This document shows positions 7,581 through 17,067 of a DNA stretch of 64,000 bases, piece after piece. A program made the position numbers and the translations under genes. The notes beneath the pieces were generated by a model. It was given only the letters and a program-made list of their open reading frames with translations. It had not been told where the DNA came from and did not search any database. Location of the stretch: positions 1 through 64,000 of the forward strand of contig NZ_JBLBVK010000036.1 of assembly GCF_047314965.1 (NCBI RefSeq). Direction: 5' to 3'. This DNA comes from JAVJUV01 sp047314965 (GTDB taxonomy: Bacteria; Pseudomonadota; Alphaproteobacteria; Rhodobacterales; Rhodobacteraceae). Positions within the stretch are counted from its first letter, which is position 1; the number at the start of each line of letters is the position of its first letter.

Positions 7581-9608
7581 TCAGTCGGTCAGGGGCGCGG
7601 GACGGGCCCTTGGACGTGCGACATCGCTCTTCAGCGCCTGCCGCCGGTGGCCGGACATGCCGGTCAGCTCGGCCATCATGTTCAACGGTTCCACCTTGCC
7701 AGATATCCGGGCGCGATAGACCGGCAGGCTTTCGGTCACACGCATGACGTAGTTCCGCGTCTCGTCGAAGGGCATGTGCTCGATCCAGTCGATGATATCG
7801 ATGTCGCCCTGACGGGGATCGCCGCGTTCATCCATCCAGCGCATCGGGCGTCCCGGGCCCGCGTTGTAGCCCGCCGAAACCATCACCGGATTGCCGTCGA
7901 AAGTTGCCATCAACTCGTCCAGATAGGCCGTGCCAAGCCTTGCATTATAGACCGGGTCGCTGATCAGGCGGTCGCGGCTGTAGGGCAGGTCCAGGGACCG
8001 GGCCACCTCCTGGGCGGTTCCGGGCATCAGCTGCATCAGGCCCCGGGCGCCCACGCCGCTCATCACCACCGGGTCGAATTCGCTTTCGCGCCGCGCGATG
8101 GCCAGCGCCAATTCGCGCGGGACAGGCAGATTGGGGACGCCGAGATCGACCACCGGGTAATAGGCCGAGCTTACCACGATGCCGCGCTGAGCGGCTTCCT
8201 TCCCGACCATGACGGACAGGTGCGGTTCCTCCACCGAAGCCAGGAAGTCACCCAGACTTCCGATCTCCTCGCGGGTCAGGCTTTCGGTCAGGTGACGCAG
8301 GAACTGTTCAGCAAGATTGCGCTCGCCCGTCGCGATGAAAAGCCGTGCCGCGGCGAATACCGTGCTCTGCGCGAAGCGTGTCTCGCGCCAGGCAGGGAAG
8401 CTTTCGGTGCCGGCCAGCTCCGGATCCATCGGAAGACCGGCCTGTTCGGCGGCCAGAAGCCCGTAGAAGCTCGTCTGGTATTCCGCGCCGAACGCATAGG
8501 CCAGCCGGGCGCTCTCGACGTCGCCGCGTAAATCGTGGGCGCGCCCTTCCCAATAGCCCGCTCGGCCAAGAGAGATGGGGGTTTCGACGGAACCGCGGAA
8601 CCGAAGGAAATGACGCAATGCAAGATCACCGTCCTTTTTGTAGGTCAGCGCAAGGTAGCCGGCCAGCCATTCGAGATCGGCGAAATGCGACCCTTCCGAC
8701 AGCCCGTGATTCGCGGCAAGGCGATAGGCGATGTCGGTGCGTCCCGCCCGCATCTCGGCGCGGGCCAGGCCCCGCCGCCAGCCAGCCCAGCGTTCCGGTT
8801 CGCCCAGGCTGTCCGCCGGTGTCGCCAGCATCAGCGCGATCGCGTCATCGTTGCGGCCTTTTCGGGCGCGCCACTGCATGCGCTCGAACGCCAGTCCCGG
8901 ATGTTCGGCCAGTGCTGCGGGAACGGCCTCGATCAGGGTGTCCACGCCCTTCTTGTCATCGCGAAGCGCCATGCGAGCCCGCGCCAGCGCCTGCCAGCCC
9001 TTGCTGACGCGCGGCAGCATCCGCTCGGCATCGCTATCGACACCGCGCCACAAGAGCATGTCCAGCCGGTCTTCGTGATGGGGTTTCAGCGCATCGCCGA
9101 AATTGGTCAGAAGGACGTCCTCGTCGGCCTTGGACAGGGTCTTGGTCCGCCAGGTCTGCACCGCTTCCGCCTCTGCCTTCCCGGTTTCGCCATTCAGGAT
9201 ATGGGCGGCGATCAGGCTGAGGGCGCCGCCACCGGTCTGCGGCGGGGTGTCCTGAAAATAGGCGATCACGGCGTCGGCCCGACCGCCATAGGGCAGGTGC
9301 GCTTCGCCCCTTCGGCGCAAGAGACTCAGACCGGGCCAGTCGCCGTGACGGTCGAGGAACCGCAGGACGGCGTCAAAATCCCCGCCGCCATTCCGAAGCC
9401 GGTGCCACTCGATGATGTCGTGCGCGACGGGGCCGGCGCTTTCCGCGGCCAGAAGCGCGGCTTGCCAGTCGCCGCCGCGCATGGCGGTCACGGCACGCTG
9501 GTACGCGGCTATTTCTCCGCCGCTTTGCGCAGGCGCAGTCAGGGGTGTCCAGATAATCAGGCTAGCGGCGATCAGGGCCTTGATCATGGCAGCAGGTCCG
9601 TCCGTCAT
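7581..9608 (-). CDS. slt: Soluble lytic murein transglycosylase (Slt70-like)
   Basis: A periplasmic peptidoglycan lytic transglycosylase of about 675 aa. A signal peptide (IKALIAASLIIWTPLTAPAQS) leads into a long alpha-superhelical region of about 450 residues, then the SLT catalytic domain: ALAIARRESEFDP with catalytic Glu near residue 508, GARGLMQLMPGTA and YNAGPGRPMRW. A C-terminal Arg/Pro tail follows. The frame is open to 9851, but ATG at 9608 has a GAGG ribosome binding site five bases upstream; ATG at 9587 (MIKALIAAS) is an alternative. It is divergent from dapA, so the 115-bp gap must hold both promoters. Confidence 0.93.
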   Translation of the reverse strand: MTDGPAAMIKALIAASLIIWTPLTAPAQSGGEIAAYQRAVTAMRGGDWQAALLAAESAGPVAHDIIEWHRLRNGGGDFDAVLRFLDRHGDWPGLSLLRRRGEAHLPYGGRADAVIAYFQDTPPQTGGGALSLIAAHILNGETGKAEAEAVQTWRTKTLSKADEDVLLTNFGDALKPHHEDRLDMLLWRGVDSDAERMLPRVSKGWQALARARMALRDDKKGVDTLIEAVPAALAEHPGLAFERMQWRARKGRNDDAIALMLATPADSLGEPERWAGWRRGLARAEMRAGRTDIAYRLAANHGLSEGSHFADLEWLAGYLALTYKKDGDLALRHFLRFRGSVETPISLGRAGYWEGRAHDLRGDVESARLAYAFGAEYQTSFYGLLAAEQAGLPMDPELAGTESFPAWRETRFAQSTVFAAARLFIATGERNLAEQFLRHLTESLTREEIGSLGDFLASVEEPHLSVMVGKEAAQRGIVVSSAYYPVVDLGVPNLPVPRELALAIARRESEFDPVVMSGVGARGLMQLMPGTAQEVARSLDLPYSRDRLISDPVYNARLGTAYLDELMATFDGNPVMVSAGYNAGPGRPMRWMDERGDPRQGDIDIIDWIEHMPFDETRNYVMRVTESLPVYRARISGKVEPLNMMAELTGMSGHRRQALKSDVARPRARPAPLTD

Positions 9609-9723
9609 CCGCCCCTCAGCCTCCGAACCATTGCATTTCAGCGGCATCTTGGCAATTCCCGTCTTGCAATATAGGGTCCGCGCGCCGCAATGGGCGGCGA
9701 AATGCACACAGGGGAGATGCGTC

Positions 9724-10599
9724 ATGTTCCAGGGCTCGATGCCGGCACTTGTCACTCCGTTTTCGGACGGAAAGCTGGATCTCGACGCGCTCAAATCGCT
9801 CGTCGAATGGCAGATCGAATCCGGGTCGTCCGCTCTGGTGCCGGTGGGCACGACGGGTGAAAGCCCGACGCTGACTCATGAAGAACATGAAACTGTGATC
9901 GAAGAGGTGGTCAAGGCCGCCGGCGGCCGCGTTCCGGTCATTGCCGGAGCGGGATCGAACAACACCGCCGAGGGCATCCGCTTCGTTCAGCATGCCGCCA
10001 AGGTAGGGGCCGACGCCGCGCTCGTGGTTACGCCCTATTACAACAAGCCCACCCAGGAGGGCATGTACCAGCACTTCAAGGCGATGCATGACGCGGCCGA
10101 TATCCCGATCATCATCTACAATATTCCTGGCCGTTCGGTCGTCGACATGACGCCCGAGACGATGGGCCGTCTGGCCGCGCTTCCCCGGATCATCGGGGTC
10201 AAGGATGCGACCGGGGATATCTCCCGCGTCGCCAAGCAACGAATCGCCTGCGGCAAGGACTTCGTTCAGCTGTCGGGCGAGGACGCGACGGCGATCAGCT
10301 TCAATGCGCAGGGCGGGCAGGGCTGCATCAGCGTGACGGCGAATGTCGCGCCTCAGCTTTGCGCCGAAATGCAGGCGGCCACGCTGCGGGGCGACTATGC
10401 CACCGCGCTGGAGATTACCGATCGCCTGATGCCTCTGCATATCGCCATCTTCCTCGAACCCGGTCTGGCCGGCGCCAAATACGGGTTGTCCCTGCTTGGC
10501 CGCTGCAGCGACGAGGTGCGCCTCCCGCTGGTCGGCCTGACGGATGGAACCAAGGCGGCCATCAAGGACGCCATGATCCATGCCGGTCTGATCAACTAG
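9724..10599 (+). CDS. dapA: 4-hydroxy-tetrahydrodipicolinate synthase
   Basis: Condenses pyruvate with aspartate semialdehyde in lysine/diaminopimelate biosynthesis. The 291-aa TIM barrel shows GTTGESPTL near residue 43, the tyrosine region TPYYNKPTQEG, YNIPGR, and the Schiff-base lysine in GVKDATGD (about Lys160). The ATG follows GGGGAGATGCGTC, a good ribosome binding site; the longer frame starting at 9412 is an antisense shadow of slt. A TTGGCA (9649) / TATAGG (9670) pair upstream could be the promoter, but the 15-nt spacing is short. Followed at 45 bp by an EamA transporter. Confidence 0.97.
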   Translation: MFQGSMPALVTPFSDGKLDLDALKSLVEWQIESGSSALVPVGTTGESPTLTHEEHETVIEEVVKAAGGRVPVIAGAGSNNTAEGIRFVQHAAKVGADAALVVTPYYNKPTQEGMYQHFKAMHDAADIPIIIYNIPGRSVVDMTPETMGRLAALPRIIGVKDATGDISRVAKQRIACGKDFVQLSGEDATAISFNAQGGQGCISVTANVAPQLCAEMQAATLRGDYATALEITDRLMPLHIAIFLEPGLAGAKYGLSLLGRCSDEVRLPLVGLTDGTKAAIKDAMIHAGLIN

Positions 10600-10644
10600 G
10601 CCGCGATTGATCGCTGTCCAACGGTCCTCCGGATCGGTTCGCAC

Positions 10645-11535
10645 ATGACGAATACGGCGCTTTCCCCGGCTCAGGCCCGGGCCAATCTGCTGGGCAGCTT
10701 TTGGATGGTCGCAGCCATGGCTGGCTTCGCGGTCGAGGACATGTTCCTGAAATCCGCGTCGCAAAGCCTGCCGGTGGGGCAGGTCATGGTGATGTTCGGT
10801 CTGGGCGGCGCCATCGTGTTCTGGATCACTGCCCGTACCCGGCGCGAGATCATCCTTGCGCCGCAGGCCTTCGGACGCACCATGATGATCCGCAGCGGGT
10901 TCGAAGTGGTCGGGCGGCTGTTCTATACGCTGGCCATCGCCCTGACGCCGCTTTCGGCCACAACCGCCATCCTTCAGGCAACCCCGATCGTCGTGGTCGC
11001 GGGCGCGGCGATTTTCTTCGGCGAAACGGTGGGATGGCGGCGCTGGACGGCTATCCTTGCCGGCCTGACAGGCGTCATGGTGATCCTGAGGCCGGGCGCG
11101 GAAAGCTTCGACGCACTGTCAATTCTCGCGGTGCTGGGCATGCTGGGCTTTGCCGGGCGCGACCTTGCCACGCGCGCGGCTCCTCCGGCACTCGGCACGG
11201 CCGCGCTGGGGGTCTTCGGTTTCTCGGCCATTGTCCTTGCCGGCCTTGCGTTCTCGCTCTGGGACGGCAAGGCGTGGGTCCAGCCCACGGGCCCGGTCTG
11301 GGGCACGGTTCTCATGGCGGTCGCCTTCGGCGTGGCGGGATACTCTTCCCTGACACGGGCGATGCGAACCGGTGAGATCTCGGCGGTCACGCCGTTCCGC
11401 TATTCGCGTCTGATCTTCGGGATCGGTTTCGGCGTCCTGATCTTCGGCGAAAGACCGGATGCAGCGACATACGCGGGCAGTGCGATCGTGGTGCTGTCAG
11501 GTCTCTACATCCTGTCGCGCGGACGGGCGCGCTAG
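10645..11535 (+). CDS. EamA/DMT-family permease
   Basis: A 296-aa integral membrane protein with about ten hydrophobic helices in two repeated halves, the EamA duplication of the drug/metabolite transporter superfamily. The first repeat covers roughly residues 15-145 (ending GVMVILRPG, a typical EamA signature), the second 155-290 (ending IVVLSGLYILSRGR). Members export amino acids, nucleobases or other metabolites; the substrate here is unknown. It lies downstream of dapA on the same strand, though the gap does not prove an operon. The last four bases overlap the opposite-strand channel gene tail-to-tail. Confidence 0.85.
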   Translation: MTNTALSPAQARANLLGSFWMVAAMAGFAVEDMFLKSASQSLPVGQVMVMFGLGGAIVFWITARTRREIILAPQAFGRTMMIRSGFEVVGRLFYTLAIALTPLSATTAILQATPIVVVAGAAIFFGETVGWRRWTAILAGLTGVMVILRPGAESFDALSILAVLGMLGFAGRDLATRAAPPALGTAALGVFGFSAIVLAGLAFSLWDGKAWVQPTGPVWGTVLMAVAFGVAGYSSLTRAMRTGEISAVTPFRYSRLIFGIGFGVLIFGERPDAATYAGSAIVVLSGLYILSRGRAR

Positions 11536-11966
11536 GAAAGCCCATCGCGCTGGCGCCGCCGGGTGTCGCGCAGGGTCTCGACAAGGATCGCGGTCAGCAA
11601 GCCGAACATCAACAGTCCGTTGGCCGCTGCCATTCCTCCAAGCAGCCGCCATTCCTGCGGCAGCAGCAGGTCTCCGAAGCCAAGGGTCGTGAACGCGACC
11701 AGCGAGAAATAGACCGACGCCTCGAAGGTGATGAAGATTTCCAGCGCCCGAAGGGCGATCGCCCAGACCCAGACGGCGATGGTCATCATGCCCAGCGTCC
11801 AGATAAGGGACAGCGATAGGATGACCATCAGCTTCAGCCCGTGGGGCGGCCGGATCGCCCAGCCATGAAGCCGCATCAGCAACCGTTCCAGCCCCCACCA
11901 CGAGATGGCCGCCACGAAGATCGTGGCAAGCGTCAAAAGGCTTCCTATGAAAAGCTGGGTCAGCAT
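11532..11966 (-). CDS. Two-TM potassium channel-like protein
   Basis: A protein of about 144 aa with an N-terminal helix, a second helix (LSLIWTLGMMTIAVWVWAIAL), a pore loop containing TLGFGD and a last helix (ANGLLMFGLLTAILVETL). TxGFGD is the potassium selectivity filter of the Ion_trans_2 family. There is no RCK/TrkA cytosolic domain; only a short basic tail (DTRRRQRDG). ATG at 11966 is given; a GTG at 11972 in the same frame is possible. Its start faces smpB, and its stop overlaps the EamA gene stop by 4 nt. Probably an inner-membrane ion channel; selectivity is inferred from the filter. Confidence 0.82.
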   Translation of the reverse strand: MLTQLFIGSLLTLATIFVAAISWWGLERLLMRLHGWAIRPPHGLKLMVILSLSLIWTLGMMTIAVWVWAIALRALEIFITFEASVYFSLVAFTTLGFGDLLLPQEWRLLGGMAAANGLLMFGLLTAILVETLRDTRRRQRDGLS

Positions 11967-12044
11967 GAGCACATCTTCACGCTTGCATGGCGGGCGTCAA
12001 CTGCACTGGACAGCCGTGGTGTCGCAGCCTATCTCGGCGGGACC

Positions 12045-12518
12045 ATGGCAAAAGCGAAGGACAACCCGAACTACAAGGTCGTCGCCGAGAACCGGCGCGC
12101 GCGGTACGACTATGCCATCGAGGACGACATCGAGTGCGGCATTCAGCTGATGGGATCAGAGGTCAAGTCTCTGCGCACAGGCCAGTCCAACATCTCGGAA
12201 AGTTATGCCGCGGTCGAGGACGGCGAACTGTGGCTGGTGAACAGCTATATCGCGCCCTACGAACAGGCGATGTTCGGGCATGAAGACCGGCGCAAGCGCA
12301 AGCTTCTGGTCTCGAAAAAGCAGCTGTCGGATCTCTGGAACGCCACCCGCCGCAAGGGCATGACGCTTGTGCCGCTGGTGCTCTATTTCAATCATCGGGG
12401 CATGGCCAAGGTGAAGATCGGTATCGCCAAGGGCAAGAAGGTCCATGACAAGCGCGAAACAGAAGCCCAGCGTGACTGGAACCGCCAGAAGCAACGCCTG
12501 ATGAAGGACCACGGCTAA
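12045..12518 (+). CDS. smpB: SsrA-binding protein SmpB
   Basis: Binds tmRNA and brings it to stalled ribosomes for trans-translation. The 157-aa product shows the SmpB signatures NRRARYDYAIEDDIECG, LMGSEVKSLRTGQ and SESYAAVEDGELWLVNSYIAPY, and the basic C-terminal tail (KRETEAQRDWNRQKQRLMK) that enters the decoding channel. The ATG at 12045 follows CGGCGGGACC. The open frame extends upstream to 11841, but that part is antisense to the channel gene. No tmRNA gene was recognised in this window. Confidence 0.97.
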   Translation: MAKAKDNPNYKVVAENRRARYDYAIEDDIECGIQLMGSEVKSLRTGQSNISESYAAVEDGELWLVNSYIAPYEQAMFGHEDRRKRKLLVSKKQLSDLWNATRRKGMTLVPLVLYFNHRGMAKVKIGIAKGKKVHDKRETEAQRDWNRQKQRLMKDHG

Positions 12519-12645
12519 GCCGTCATTGCAGCAATTCAACACATTCAGGGATTTGAAAAACCCCGCCGTTGCCTCGCAAGGGCAGCGACTCTAACGTGCG
12601 CCGAAAGGCATCAGACAGAATGCCGCCAGAAGAGGCAGAGCACGG

Positions 12646-13563
12646 ATGAGTTACGATCTTATCGGGTTCAAGTGGGGGGCATCCGGCGCGGGAACGACCG
12701 GCGGCGTGGTGACGTGGTCGGGCGATTTCTTTACCAGCCTGGACCACGCGTCTTCCTATGATGACGAGGATTTCGAGGCTGCCCTACAGGACGCCTTCGA
12801 CCGTTGGGAAAGCGTGGCGTCCATCGATTTCCAACGGGTCGCTTCGGGCGGCAATATCACGATCGACGTGGCCGACTACTCGGGCGGGATCGCCGGGATA
12901 GCAAGCTATTCGGTGATTGATCGCCCCGGCGATTTCGACAGCGTTTCGAATACAACGCTTGCGTTCGACGTCTCGGATCGGCTGTGGTCGCCCGGTGTCG
13001 GGGGGGCGGGCGAAAGCAACTTCTATGCCGTCGCCCTGCATGAAATCGGTCACCTGATGGGTCTCGCGCACCCGATGCCGACGGACACCGACCAGATCAT
13101 GAACCAGACGATCTTCGTGAGCGACCTCGGAAACGGAGACATCCAGGGCGCACAGTTTCTCTACGGGGAAGATCCCGGAGACGAGGTGGTGCCTGACACG
13201 CCCTCCGGCGACGGAGGCGGCTCTGGAATTGCCAGCGAGGGCGGCGGAGGTGGCGGAGCGGCGGGACTCCTGCTCGGTCTGATCGCAGCACTGCTGGGAA
13301 TGTTTCTGGGTGGCGGCGCGGCGGCGGTTGCCGTTGTCGCGGGTCGCCTGCCGGGGCAGGGGAACGACGATGAGGTCCCTGAAGAGGTGTCGGACGTCGA
13401 TCACGAGGGCCACGATCACGGCGACTACGCCTATGGCGAGTTGATACAGCACGAGGTCTATCTGCCAGTCGTCCCGATCGAGGCTCAAGCTAGTCCCTGC
13501 GGCTGCTACTCGGCCTGCGACTGCCTGATGGAACAGGCCTACGAGGACGCTGCGCTGATCTAG
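12646..13563 (+). CDS. Matrixin-like zinc metalloprotease with membrane segment and Cys-rich tail
   Basis: A 305-aa protein of unusual build. Residues 1-175 form a matrixin/M10-like domain: HEIGHLMGLAH gives the three zinc His (132, 136, 142) and catalytic Glu133, and Met152 in QIMNQ is the Met-turn. A Gly/Ser/acidic linker (176-204) leads to a Gly/Ala-rich hydrophobic stretch (205-233) long enough to cross the membrane, then an acidic, His-containing region (DHEGHDHGD) and a C-terminal CGCYSACDC cluster (285-293). No signal peptide or propeptide is visible, so export would need another route. ATG follows AGAGG. The substrate is unknown. Confidence 0.72.
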   Translation: MSYDLIGFKWGASGAGTTGGVVTWSGDFFTSLDHASSYDDEDFEAALQDAFDRWESVASIDFQRVASGGNITIDVADYSGGIAGIASYSVIDRPGDFDSVSNTTLAFDVSDRLWSPGVGGAGESNFYAVALHEIGHLMGLAHPMPTDTDQIMNQTIFVSDLGNGDIQGAQFLYGEDPGDEVVPDTPSGDGGGSGIASEGGGGGGAAGLLLGLIAALLGMFLGGGAAAVAVVAGRLPGQGNDDEVPEEVSDVDHEGHDHGDYAYGELIQHEVYLPVVPIEAQASPCGCYSACDCLMEQAYEDAALI

Positions 13564-13579
13564 GCAAGTTCGGTCCGCC

Positions 13580-14611
13580 CTAGTCGAACATCCCGGCCAC
13601 GCGCCCCAGCAGCATGAAGGCGCGTGCCGTGCGCGTCTCTGCCATCGCGGCGATTTCGCTGTCCGACAGGTTCTCCGCGACGGAAGAAAAGGTCTTGTCG
13701 AAAGTGCGGAGGAAGTGATGCGAGGTGTCTCGGAAGATCGAATCCTGCCGCATGCGTGCCGATGTCAGCGCCAGCGAGGAGCGGTCGCGAATGCCACCAA
13801 GCCCGGCGATGGTGCGCCCCCGTTCACCTCCGGCAAAGCGCCGCCAGACCTCTGGCCGCGCCCGGTCGGGAGACAGGTCGTCCATGTATATCCCGTCCTG
13901 GCTCAGCAGCGTCAGCACATCCTGGCTGGCCTGGATAAGGCGTGACACCCGCGGATCGCGCAGCGCCCGGCGCAGGGCGGCGAACCCGGCGATGTCATCG
14001 GTGGTCTCCGGGAAGTTCATCGCAGAAATCAGGTCTTCCACCGTGATCGGCGCGCCGGCAGCCTCGGGCGGGGTGGTCAGCGCCAGCGTCGGCTGCAATT
14101 CACCCGCGGGTTCGGCGGCCTTTTCCCGCTGTTCGGACAGGGGGCGTGCCGTTGACGGTTCGGGCTGGCTGCGGGACGAGGCAAAACTTGCCAGCGCGTC
14201 TTCTGCCCGCTTCTGACCTTTCACGATTTCATCGATCTTGCGCTCGACATTCGGCCCCATCGTCGTTGCGGCCATCTGCGCCTGCGCGATGTAAATCTGG
14301 CGCATTGCGTCCATCGAAGCCTGCAGCCTTTCGCTTTCCTCCTGAACGATGCGCGCGCTTTTCAGCGCGATCGCGGCGATCCAGATCAGCGCGACCGGCA
14401 GGATCACGGCGAGGATCAGGATCAGGAAGCGCAGCGGGCCCAGGCTGTCGCCCCCGCCAAGGCCGGCAAACGCAAGGAACAGCAGGCAGAAGACCACCCA
14501 CAGACCGCTGACGGCGATTGCGATCTTGTCGGCGGGGTCCACGCCATCGCGCAGGTTCACCCGGCTATAGATGCCCAGATCGACCGGCGGTTCCGGACGC
14601 TTGTCAGACAT
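13580..14611 (-). CDS. Conserved hypothetical membrane protein
   Basis: A 343-aa protein of no family I can name. The first 33 residues are cytosolic, followed by two close transmembrane helices (about 34-50, 60-85), a predicted coiled coil (ARIVQEESERLQASMDAMRQ, about 85-130), a low-complexity Pro/Glu/Ala linker and a C-terminal helical domain (about 190-343) with VEDLISAMNFPETTDD and RTARAFMLLGRVAGMFD. It lies 19 bases after greA on the same strand and is probably co-transcribed. The layout suggests a membrane-tethered scaffold; no catalytic motif is seen. Confidence 0.75.
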   Translation of the reverse strand: MSDKRPEPPVDLGIYSRVNLRDGVDPADKIAIAVSGLWVVFCLLFLAFAGLGGGDSLGPLRFLILILAVILPVALIWIAAIALKSARIVQEESERLQASMDAMRQIYIAQAQMAATTMGPNVERKIDEIVKGQKRAEDALASFASSRSQPEPSTARPLSEQREKAAEPAGELQPTLALTTPPEAAGAPITVEDLISAMNFPETTDDIAGFAALRRALRDPRVSRLIQASQDVLTLLSQDGIYMDDLSPDRARPEVWRRFAGGERGRTIAGLGGIRDRSSLALTSARMRQDSIFRDTSHHFLRTFDKTFSSVAENLSDSEIAAMAETRTARAFMLLGRVAGMFD

Positions 14612-14630
14612 GAGGAAAACGCCCCCGGGC

Positions 14631-15101
14631 TCAGGAATATTCGATCTTCAGAATTTCGTATGACTTTTCGCCGCCAGGCGTACGCACCTCGACGCTGTCG
14701 CCTTCGTCTTTTCCGATCAGCGCGCGTGCCAGCGGCGATTTCACGTTCAGCTTGCCGGATTCGATATCCGCCTCGGGTTCCCCGACGATCTGATAGGTCT
14801 TTTCCTCGTCTGTGTCTTCGTCGACGATCGTGACGACGGCACCGAATTTCACAGCGCCCGACAGTCTCGAGGTGTCGATCACGTCGGCCAGCGACAGGAT
14901 ACCTTCCAGCTCCTTCACCCGGCCCTCGATGAAGCTCTGCTTTTCGCGCGCAGCGTGATACTCGGCGTTCTCGCTCAGGTCCCCGTGCTCACGCGCCTCT
15001 GCAATAGCGCGGATCACCGCCGGACGCTCGACCGACTTGAGCTTTTTCAATTCTTCATTGAGCGCGGTGTGCCCCGCGCGGGTCAGCGGTATCTTTTCCA
15101 T
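14631..15101 (-). CDS. greA: Transcription elongation factor GreA
   Basis: Rescues backtracked RNA polymerase by stimulating transcript cleavage. The 156-aa protein has the N-terminal antiparallel coiled coil with the GreA signature (AREHGDLSENAEYHAAREKQ, about 41-60), including the acidic tip residues, and the C-terminal FKBP-like domain (YQIVGEPEAD...SPLARALIGKDEGD). The frame is open upstream to 15431, but ATG at 15101 (MEKIPLTRAG) is the family start. It is divergent from the ETF-ubiquinone oxidoreductase gene across about 180 bp. Confidence 0.97.
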   Translation of the reverse strand: MEKIPLTRAGHTALNEELKKLKSVERPAVIRAIAEAREHGDLSENAEYHAAREKQSFIEGRVKELEGILSLADVIDTSRLSGAVKFGAVVTIVDEDTDEEKTYQIVGEPEADIESGKLNVKSPLARALIGKDEGDSVEVRTPGGEKSYEILKIEYS

Positions 15102-15281
15102 GAAAACCAACTTTGCTCGCAAGTCTGACCGCCTTCTAACGCTTTCGGGCAGGGGTGAGTCAAGAGAAGGCTTCCGTCTCGGCGGAAAGCTGTAACGTTC
15201 CGTCGCAATTGACCCGGACCGCTCTTCGCGGATAGGCCATTGTTCGGAAAAGCGATCTGAAAAACAGGGGAGCCGTTGAAG

Positions 15282-16916
<1,635 letters not shown>

Positions 16917-17067
16917 GGTCCGGTGTCCGGCGTTCCGACCCTTTTGCACGGACTTCAAGCAGTCCGTCGGTAACACTTGCCTGATATGCGCGTCATTTCG
17001 GCGGCTCTGCATTGCACAGCCGGTATGCGGGGACTAGGTTTTCCCCAAACCCGAGAAGGATCGCGAT
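16917..17067 (+). other. Intergenic region with a small hairpin
   Basis: Between the ETF-QO stop and the TPR gene. A 7-bp perfect hairpin, ACGGACT (16948-16954) and AGTCCGT (16961-16967) with a 6-nt loop, lies about 30 bases past the ETF-QO stop. No T-tract follows on the plus strand, so it is at best a weak or Rho-assisted terminator. A GAGAAGGA ribosome binding site for the next gene sits at the end. No gene is seen. Confidence 0.3.

Noticed and set aside
9649..9675. TTGGCA/TATAGG pair as the dapA promoter
   Set aside because: Spacing of 15 nt is below the usual 16-18 and the boxes are imperfect, so it is mentioned only within the dapA entry.
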